Assembly: GCA_016648135.1 (NCBI GenBank)
Contig: JADDOH010002665.1
Location: 1-64,000 of the forward strand
Source of the DNA: Agrypnia vestita
Lineage: Eukaryota; Arthropoda; Insecta; Trichoptera; Phryganeidae
Direction of reading: 5' to 3'
DNA length: 64,000 nt
How positions within the stretch are numbered: the first letter of the stretch is position 1; every line of letters starts with the position of its first letter. Shown here piece after piece: positions 56,936-64,000 of this stretch. Made by a program: the position numbers and the translations under genes. The notes below the pieces were generated by a model, which made no database searches, had not been told where the DNA came from, and was given only the letters and a program-made list of their open reading frames with translations.

Positions 56936-57689
56936 TGATGCAGCAGTAAAACCAGTTGCAAAACATTCATCTCTCTTAACTTCATGAACTGTTTTTTCAT
57001 AATTTATATCCTTAGTACAGAAACAGTGTGGTTTGAAATATCCTTAAAGCTGTTAAAATATGGAAAATATGTAAAATAATATGTGGAAAGAAATTGCGAA
57101 TAGAAGCCATACGGGGCGGAGCCAATGAATATTTACAGTGGCGTTAAATGATTTACACTCCATAAAATCATTACGTCAAGTACGCTTATAAATCTCTCCA
57201 TCAAAAAATAAACCCTAATTTGTCATTTCCGCTGCCTTGTGGCTCCTTTGTTAAATCATTACACGCTTTGTATTCCAGAAATGTCGCCAATCCACTTTGT
57301 AATGAATCGACTATGGAGTCTCCATAAACTCAAATATGCCATTAAAAAGTGTTCCAGACCGCTCCATATACTTTTTATGTTCCATAAATTTCGCCATTTT
57401 ATTCGTCGTTATGCGACATGATGTTTGCAAAAGGGACGGTTAATGGCAAAACTTTCGAATCTGTAGATTCGAATTATTCGGGAAGCTCACGTAGAATACT
57501 GGAGCACGAATCACGAGGTAATAAATCATGGTTGCGTCGTGGAGCGTGTACACTATTCTAATTTTACTTCAAAACGCATAATTATGTTTGCTTTCCTTGA
57601 TAGTATTTATCCTAGAATCCCCACTAAGCTTGTGTTTCATCATAAAATAACAGCTGCAACATTTTTAAAAAATACCTGAAACATTTTTG
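56936..57689. other. Largely unique sequence, possible regulatory DNA
   Basis: 57100-57440 is non-repetitive and more even in composition, with GGCGGAGCCAATGAATATTT, CTCCATAAACTC, GTCATTTCCGCTGCC and repeated CCATAAA/TTTATG motifs. The 60-codon frame 57239-57421 has no motif. I cannot assign a function. Confidence 0.3.
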
Positions 57690-57964
57690 AAAAATAACTT
57701 TTTTTCAATTTTTGCAAGGTTTTTATCATTTTATTCGATTTGTATTAAAGCGAATGAATTTTTCATAATTGACATAAGTTACTGTAATGATAGTTTAACT
57801 TTTTGCAAAAAATAAGTAAGAAATATTGAAAAAAAATGCAAACTTTAATATTGCATATCTCCATAACTATTGATTTTAGGCCATAGTTGCTTGAACATTT
57901 TTGACTCATAACATAGTCAGGAATCTACCTGCCAAGTTTCTGCTGCTAGCTCTGGTACACCTTG
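57690..57964 (+). repeat. Dispersed repeat E, copy 2
   Basis: Longer than the 42450 copy. Shared blocks end with AGTCAGGAATCTACCTGCCA; then AGTTTCTGCTGCTAGCTCTG and TACACCTTGTATA directly adjoin the R1 copy at 57965. Confidence 0.65.
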
Positions 57965-58370
57965 TATATTATATATGTCTCACAGAGACTAAGCTTTTTA
58001 TATGGGAAAGTAAGTATTTTTATATGTTTATATGATATTATCTTAAAAATTTTCAAATTCTCTTTCCGACACCATTTTATAAATAAAATAATTAACTTTG
58101 TTTTAACCACACTTAAATTTTGTTATAAAAATTCTGTTTCGGGAGTGATGCTTCTTTCTTCTAAATAGTTAATATACTGAATATATTAGTACAGTATATT
58201 CATTATCACGAAAAAGAGAGTATCCTTCCCGAAAAATATTGAATTTTTACAACAAATTGTAAGTGTATTTTAAAGTGCTAATTATTTTGTTTATATGACA
58301 GTCGTTAGTCCTATAAACACCCAAAAACTCTTCCATACCTACATTCCAATGTTAATAGTTTCCTCTTTGT
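57965..58370. repeat. Repeat R1 pieces in inverted orientation
   Basis: 57968-58018 (plus): ATATGTCTCACAGAGACTAA, GCTTTTTATATGGGAAAGTA. 58298-58358 (minus): GACAGTCGTTAGTCCTATAA, ACACCCAAAAACTCTTCCAT. Together they cover the 5' and central parts of R1, with about 280 AT-rich bases between. The arrangement resembles the fold-back at 10570-10985. Confidence 0.6.
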
Positions 58371-58440
58371 GAAACATACAATATATTTTTATATATTGCT
58401 TTTGAGGGCTACAAACAGGCTAAAAAGAATTACTCACTTC

Positions 58441-58928
58441 TGTTAAGCGACAGTTGTTTGAAGTTGGCACAAAACTATCGAAAGATCTAGAATTACCTAC
58501 AGCTTTCGAGAGACGTCTGCAACTTTCCAAAAATATCTGGAAGTCACGAGAACTTTCGAGTAAACACTAGAAAAGACTAGTTAATACTATTAAATTCTCG
58601 AGGGTTCGAAAATCCAACGTGATCGGGTATAAATAAACGGATCCAGGCCGCGGAGGGCCATTGTAATTCTGACAATGATAAGGCGTGTGAACTAAGCGAC
58701 AGATAATTAAGTGAGGTGCTTCCCCTTGTGCGATATTTGAGCGGAGACTTCTCGAAAGTGTTACCCAGTGAAATTGACGATTTAAACAGTTTAATTTTAA
58801 TCATAGCGTTAAGTCAAATATTGTTAAGTGACTTTGTACGATTGATTAATCAATTAGTTAGTAATTAATAAATCCGTTATTAAATTCCAGCGTTTCATTC
58901 ATTCCTTCCGCACCCACGACACGTGAAA
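58441..58928 (+). repeat. Probable solo LTR, copy 2
   Basis: A possible start is TGTTAAGCGACAGTTGTTTG. It is followed by a U3-like part with many GAA/TTC triplets (TCGAAAGATCTAGAATTACC, CACGAGAACTTTCGAGTAAA, CACTAGAAAAGACTAG), GGTATAAATAAACGG at about 58627, then ATTAATCAATTAGTTAGTAA, TTAATAAATCCGTTATTAAA and the end TTCATTCCTTCCGCACCCAC. The 3' 80 bases match the 42.4-kb LTR closely, while the U3 and R parts are diverged. No internal retrotransposon sequence adjoins. Confidence 0.62.
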
Positions 58929-60149
58929 ATATCTTCAATACAATTGACTGCCCTAATTTATAAAGAAGAATCAATTGGTTGAGGGTCAAGTATAATAAAA
59001 GTTATTACACGTTAAACTAACAAGAGTCTCATGACGGATATAGTTTATTTGCATACATTTTCAGGATTATATTATGAATAATTATAATGCGTTTTCAATC
59101 GGTTCAGCAGAATTTTGGCTGACCCAAATTGACATAAGGCTATTCTCTTCACATTGATACTTAGTACCAGGCTGACCCACATGATAGAGAAGAGTGACAA
59201 AGCAGTTTAGTAACCTGACAATCATTTTTATGGAATTGAAAATCACAAATATTTTTCGCATAAAAGCTGATTTATGATTTATAAATTTATGGTGACTTTT
59301 TTAATAACTTAATCTATTCACAACTCATTGTGCAATCTTCAAGCCCTTCATTATAATGAAAAATTATTTTTAATGCTGTAAGAATATTGACATTCTATGA
59401 TTCGTGTATTTCTCTCTTCTTTTTTTAAAACAATTAGCTCAGAAATAAATTTCTTTTAAAAAAAACTAATAAATTCTGGTAACAAATGCTATGTCAAACC
59501 CTGAAAACATAAGCTAAAATATACCAATTTAATATAAAACTGTGAAATCCTCGAAATGAAAATACTCCAAATCTTTTTCCTTTTACGACATAAAACAACC
59601 TCGAAAAAACAGTTTTATTTCTCAACGTAAAATGAAATTCAAAATTTTAATAATTTTATTTCCTTTATTTCTACAGCATCAAAGTTTATTCAATATGAAA
59701 AAAATAAACAAATATTTGTTGATATTTAATCATCTTACGACACATTTTATTTTAATATTTTTATGCTTAGAATTTTATGGACAAAATTGTTTTGGAAGAA
59801 AAATATTTTCTTAATAAAACGTGTTTCGCAAATTGGTTATTTGTTTTGGCTGATATCCGTTTATTTGGCGGCATAAACTGTGTATTATTATGATTGATGA
59901 AGAACGATAGGTGGTCAAATTTTCGATATAATTCATTAATTTTCAGAATAATTATTTGCTATATTAAGGTCTTGCCTTTGAATTCTTTATTCATTACAAT
60001 TTTCATATTTATAATGAATTTTTCTTACGAAGAAGTCACAAAAACGAGTTTCTCGAAAAAAAGCTCTTACATGTGTTATAATTATTTAAAATAAATGTTT
60101 GTTCTAAAATACATAAATCTGCTTTAAAACGATTGCTATTTAATACTAG
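58929..60149. other. AT-rich intergenic sequence, nothing recognised
   Basis: Short frames at 59632-59814 and 59894-60094 (plus) are AT-rich hydrophobic translations without motif. Confidence 0.4.
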
Positions 60150-60690
60150 CTGTAATCCGTCAAAAATGATGGTACTTTTACACGCCGGTTCCTAAAGTGT
60201 AAGTATTTACTTATTTATAGCCGACACCCATGAAATAGTAATGATGACTTTGATAAAAATATTTGAAAACTTTTTTTATATTTCCCCGTAGTTCATGGCA
60301 TCTATTATTTTAAACCCTAGCAATTATGGCGATTGTGCTTTCGTAAAACTAACGCGAAAACATAATTAATATTATAAATAAAATAAATCCCATCGACCGC
60401 GGAGAAAATGTTTATAAACACTTAGTGTACCTAAATAAAATATATTGTGCTGTATAGATATGTAGTATATTTTGGAAGGGTCACATATACGATGATGGCA
60501 ACATCCGTAGCTCTCCGCATTCGAGTTTGCATGTCTCGGGTTCAAGCCCCATCTACGGCCGTTTAATTTGTTTTTTTAGCCGTGAGTTTTACACGAAATC
60601 CGTCTGTCCCCGTAAATTCGTTACACGTTTTTACGAAGTTTCGGAGACGGACGGACAGACAGACAGACAACGAAATTATTATAATTGGGA
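60150..60690 (+). repeat. Dispersed repeat C, copy 6 (longest)
   Basis: TAGCTGTAATCCGTCAAAAA at the start, TACACGCCGGTTCCTAAAGT, about 300 bases of body, B-box-like CTCGGGTTCAAGCCCCATCT, ACGGCCGTTTAATTTG, then TTTTTTAGCCGTGAGTTTTA, and the tail GGACGGACAGACAGACAGAC before AACGAAATTATTATAATTGG. A second partial start (TGTCGGTTCCTAAGGGATAA) occurs at about 60748. Confidence 0.7.
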
Positions 60691-61178
60691 CTTGTCCCAA
60701 TAATAATAATAATAATGATTAAACTAACTGTAAACAGTATTTTTGCATGTCGGTTCCTAAGGGATAAGTTTTTACTTATTTTATTCGAAATAAAAGTTTT
60801 TTTTTTTAATTTTTCGAAAGAAAGAATTTAAAAAAAAATTTTTTTTCGCAATACATAGATACTGTGAAGCAGAAACGTGCAGTGATAATATAGACGTATG
60901 ACTTTTACGGAAACACATAATATTTGGACAAATAATTGAAATGAAATTTTATCTAAAAAAATTATAAAATACTGAAATCTGAATAATGATTTGTATTATA
61001 ATTGCGCTAGATCTGCATAAAATAAGATGTTGATCTGGTTATTATTTAATGCAAATAAATATTATATATGCATTCTTTAACATTCGAGTCACTTTAAGGC
61101 GAGACAAAAGTTAATTTTGTTACTCAGGTAATTTTTATTTTTTCTGACCGCAACTATATTTTTGACGTTGAATTTTTA
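60691..61178. other. AT-rich sequence beginning with a partial repeat-C-like stretch
   Basis: 60725-60790 (GCATGTCGGTTCCTAAGGGA, TAAGTTTTTACTTATTTTAT) resembles 60180-60220. An (AAT)n micro-repeat lies at 60698-60717. No gene. Confidence 0.4.
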
Positions 61179-61413
61179 ATTAAATAAAATCAAAAATTTT
61201 TTTTTCAACACTTCAATAAATAAAATATCATCATGTTTTGAGAACTATTCTCATCTTCTGGATAACTTGTATACTAAGTACCTAAATAAGTATATAATAT
61301 ACTACTTAAGTATATTAGTTTTCCTGAAGATGAGAACATGGTTCTCGAAACATGTTGGTATTTTATCTATAAAAGTGGTACAAACAAAGTAATTTCGATT
61401 TTATTTCATTTAA
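61179..61413. mobile_element. Inverted pair of hammerhead-bearing PLE 3' ends (module 4)
   Basis: Right motif (plus, 61324-61351): CTGAAGA, then stem II GAGAAC/GTTCTC (6 perfect pairs, loop ATG), then GAAAC and ATGTT. Left motif (minus, 61260-61235): CAGAAGA, GAGAATAGTTCTC, AAAAC. Outer tails both end in GATTTTATTT(C/A)ATT, and the right tail (ATAAAAGTGG, CAAACAAAGT, TTTTATTTCATT) matches the tail of the PLE at 1900-1945. The spacer is about 60 bases and itself partly palindromic (AAGTATATAATATACTACTT). Confidence 0.72.
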
Positions 61414-62284
61414 TTAATATTTTACTATAAAGTGTTAATCTAATCGAAATAAAAAAAAATAAGGTTAAAACATACGTTTTGTTTGAAATGTTTCAAAGTC
61501 AAAAGTATCCACCGACAGATTATCTATATTATGATCGGTTGAAAAATGTAACATACAGTGCGTATTTTTGCCATTACCAGTTTCAAAAAATAACCATGTC
61601 GTATGAAAAGCAATGGCCCTGCAGCAGTCAGTACAGCCACCAGTAGGGCGTAGCAGTAAACGGCGATATACCTTTTATTTTTACTTTTTTTCTAAATATA
61701 TACTCATGAAAACTCACGCTTCAATCTGCTCACCGTACACTCTTGCTGTGAAGGAATATTTTATTGTTTTACTTACTAGTATTTAATCAAGCCTCGCAGA
61801 GAATATAAATTATGTGTTTTTTCATCCAAAATGTTAACAAATAACGTTTATCCAATACAATAATTGAAAAGGTAGCCTTTCCTCTAAAGTCCTGGATTAC
61901 CTTGATTATTAATGAAAGCCATATTCATATTCAAGCCAATAAAATTGAATTGTCCAAAGCGACCAAATGCTACATTTTTCCATCTGTTTCAACCAATGCA
62001 ATAATTAATATGAAATGCGATTTTTCTCGGGGAGGTTACCATGCAACAGCGAAATTATAGATTATTTTCTATTTTTATGACAAAGTTCAAATTTAAATTA
62101 TAAATTTATATTATGGTATTTGTTTTATTTTACGTATTCACAATAGAAAATTTTGAATATTTTATTGACCGCTTATTTTTTATTAACTATTATAAATAAC
62201 TAGTAGAAAAAAGAGATTGGATACCCAATATTACAAACCGAAATCGCAAGTGTCAAACCAGACGTCCAGTAATTATCGCAATAG
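61414..62284. other. Intergenic sequence, nothing recognised
   Basis: AT-rich; 61600-61680 is slightly GC-richer (GCAATGGCCCTGCAGCAGTC). No supported gene. Confidence 0.4.
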
Positions 62285-63830
62285 CCACTTAATTTTTTTG
62301 AGATTTGTACTCAAAACAAAATAACAGTCAATCAGTAGATCTAACTGGTGGAGAAGAAGTACCAGAAATAATTCTTGCAGAAGTAGACAAGGCTGTGAAA
62401 ACGCAGAAGAAAGACAAAGCTCCCGGTTTTGATGGCGTCAGTAATGAATTTCTAATCGAAGACAAGGACCTCTTTGTACCAATATTTACAAAACTATTCA
62501 ATGAGGTGCTGCAGAGCGAACTAATACTACACCAATTGACAACATCAACCATAATACTGTTACATAAGAAGGGAGACAAGAACATCATTAACAATTATAG
62601 ACCTATCAGTCCGATGTCAAACATCTATAAAATCTTCGCCAAAATAATCCTCAATCGAATAACTAAAATGCTCGTTTAGAATCAAACAAGAGAACAAGCT
62701 GGATTCAGAAATGGATATTCAACTCTATACCACATACATATTGTGAAATAACTATTTGAAAAGAGCAAAGAATTCAATATTACTTTATATCGCTACTTTG
62801 TAGAATACTGTAAGGCCTTCGATTCACTTGAACATGAGAAGATCTGGTAAGTACTTAAAAACCAAGGTGTTACATCAAACACATCAGAATAATATGAATG
62901 AAAAATATCTACAAAAGCAGCAAAGCTAAAATAAAACTATAGGATAAAGGAGAGGAAATAAAAATAGAAAGAGGTGTGCGCCAGGGCGATCCAAGTGTCA
63001 CCCAAACTATTCATAGCCGTTCTGGAAAAGATCTTTCGTAAATTGAACTGGGAAAACTATGAATTGTCAATCAACGGGGAAAATCTGTCACACTTAAGAT
63101 TCGCTGACGACCTGATAATCTTCTCGCAATAGAAAGACGAGCTGCAGGCGATGCTCAATGACTTGGATAAAGCAAATCGTAAAGTGGGATTAATTATGAA
63201 TACACAAAAAACAAAATTCATGACGAATGATGAGCAAGAAGCGATCTGCGTCATTAACAACATCATTGACTATGTAGACAAATATGTGTACTTAGGTCAA
63301 ATAATTTCACCAAACGATATAACTACAAAGGAAATAGATAGACAAATAGGAAATGCGTGAAAGCAATATTGGAGTCTAAAGGAAATCATGAAGAACAGAG
63401 ATATGAGCATAGAAACTCTTCGATGCCTGCATTCTGCCTGTCCTAACTTACGCTGTTCAACCTTGGCGATCACTAAAATCCCACGACAAAAAGCTAGAAT
63501 CATGTCAAAATGCTACGGAGAGAAGTATGTTGGGGAAAAAATCAGATTGAATAAGGAATTCAACAATAAAAGAACAAACAAAAACGAAGAGTGTTAAAGT
63601 ATCCATCAGAAATGATCAAAAACAATAATGTATTGGTTCACAAGTGACAAGAAAAGAAAACGAGGTAGGCCTTCTAGAAGATCGGTGGATGAAATCAAGG
63701 CTACAGCAGATGGCGCGTGGACCAGAATAGAAAAAGAAAGGGAGGAATGGAGGCAATTGGAGGAGGCCCGTGCCAGAAGACATACATACGGAACTGCCAT
63801 GGTGTAACAATCTAACTTGTCACAAAAAAA
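62285..63830 (+). pseudogene. LINE (non-LTR retrotransposon) ORF2: reverse transcriptase to C terminus, broken
   Basis: Begins inside ORF2 (ELYSKQ-like residues, then EVPEIILAEVDKAV). RT landmarks in order: KDKAPGFDGVSNEFL, TTSTIILLHKKGDK, NNYRPISPMSNIYKIFAKII, EQAGFRNGYSTLYHIH, YCKAFDSLEHEKIW (motif A), a frameshifted GVRQGDP..SPKLF (motif B, about 62970-63015), HLRFADDLIIFSQ with the catalytic FADD box (about 63090-63132), then VGLIMNTQKTKFMTN, YVYLGQIIS, ITTKEIDRQIGNA and the tail ARGPE/EEWR-like residues in the last 200 bases. At least six in-frame stops (for example near 62677, 62748, 63130 and 63358) and frame changes are present. The endonuclease domain and ORF1 are missing. An ATT-rich tail follows. 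Confidence 0.9.
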
Positions 63831-64000
63831 TCTCAAATAATAATATCTGAAAAAGGCTATTATTATTATTATATTTTTTATTATAAACATAACAATATTC
63901 ATAAACCGTAACTCTTGAACACTAATCATACGTAAAGGTTAATCGTCTCTGTGGGTAGTAAAATATTGGTTCTAAGGCTTATAATTAATTATTAACCGTT
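63831..64000 (+). other. LINE 3' tail with ATT repeat, then unassigned sequence
   Basis: CTATTATTATTATTATATTT at 63858 is a simple-repeat tail as found at the 3' end of such LINEs. The last 100 bases show no feature. Confidence 0.5.

Overview
This window looks like repeat-rich, AT-rich intergenic DNA from an insect, most likely a moth or butterfly. The evidence is the strong A+T bias, frequent short ACCTAC/TAGGTA runs that I associate with lepidopteran genomes, and the mixture of insect-type non-LTR retrotransposon remnants, tRNA-derived SINEs, a mariner-type transposase remnant and a Penelope-like element. I find no complete host protein gene, no rRNA and no functional tRNA. The order-level assignment is an inference, not an identification.

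Layout. 1-1950 is the 3' part of a Penelope-like element (PLE: reverse transcriptase plus GIY-YIG endonuclease), followed 5 bases after its stop codon by a hammerhead-ribozyme-like core. 2.8-5.4 kb holds a decayed mariner/Tc1 transposase and two decayed LINE pieces. 6-10 kb holds a SINE, two copies of a GACA-tailed repeat and a truncated LINE 3' end. A GC-rich patch lies at 10.0-10.3 kb and a fold-back repeat at 10.6-11.0 kb. A small coding-like segment at 11.8-12.07 kb is the only candidate host exon. 12.9-15.6 kb has a second type of hammerhead-like motif, perfect hairpins, a LINE remnant and the first of four inverted pairs of hammerhead-bearing PLE ends. 15.6-32.9 kb is mostly AT-rich with scattered SINEs, LINE scraps, three tandem duplications, a GC-rich block at 22.5-23.2 kb and a 115-bp perfect palindrome at 23.7-23.96 kb. 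Two copies of one jockey-type LINE 3' end lie in opposite orientation at 32.9-33.7 and 38.6-39.5 kb. Related LTR-like sequences sit at 38.1-38.4, 41.9-42.4 and 58.4-58.9 kb. 42-58 kb contains more interspersed repeats, more LINE scraps and a satellite-like tandem array at 51.7-52.1 kb. The right end (62.3-63.85 kb) is a broken LINE with an FADD-box reverse transcriptase and an ATT-rich tail.

Most notable pattern. Hammerhead-like cores (CTGATGA or a variant, stem II, GAAAC) occur repeatedly. Four times (15.0, 23.8, 44.0 and 61.2 kb) two such ends face each other in the same geometry: minus-strand copy on the left, plus-strand copy on the right, element tails pointing outward, with spacers of roughly 400, 1, 330 and 60 bases. 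In several copies the segment between GAA and the expected cleavage base is a short palindrome (ACATGT or ACAGCTGT), as expected for a hammerhead that needs two copies to form stem III. The recurrent geometry suggests a non-autonomous two-ended PLE derivative; this is an inference from reading by eye and has not been tested by folding or database search.
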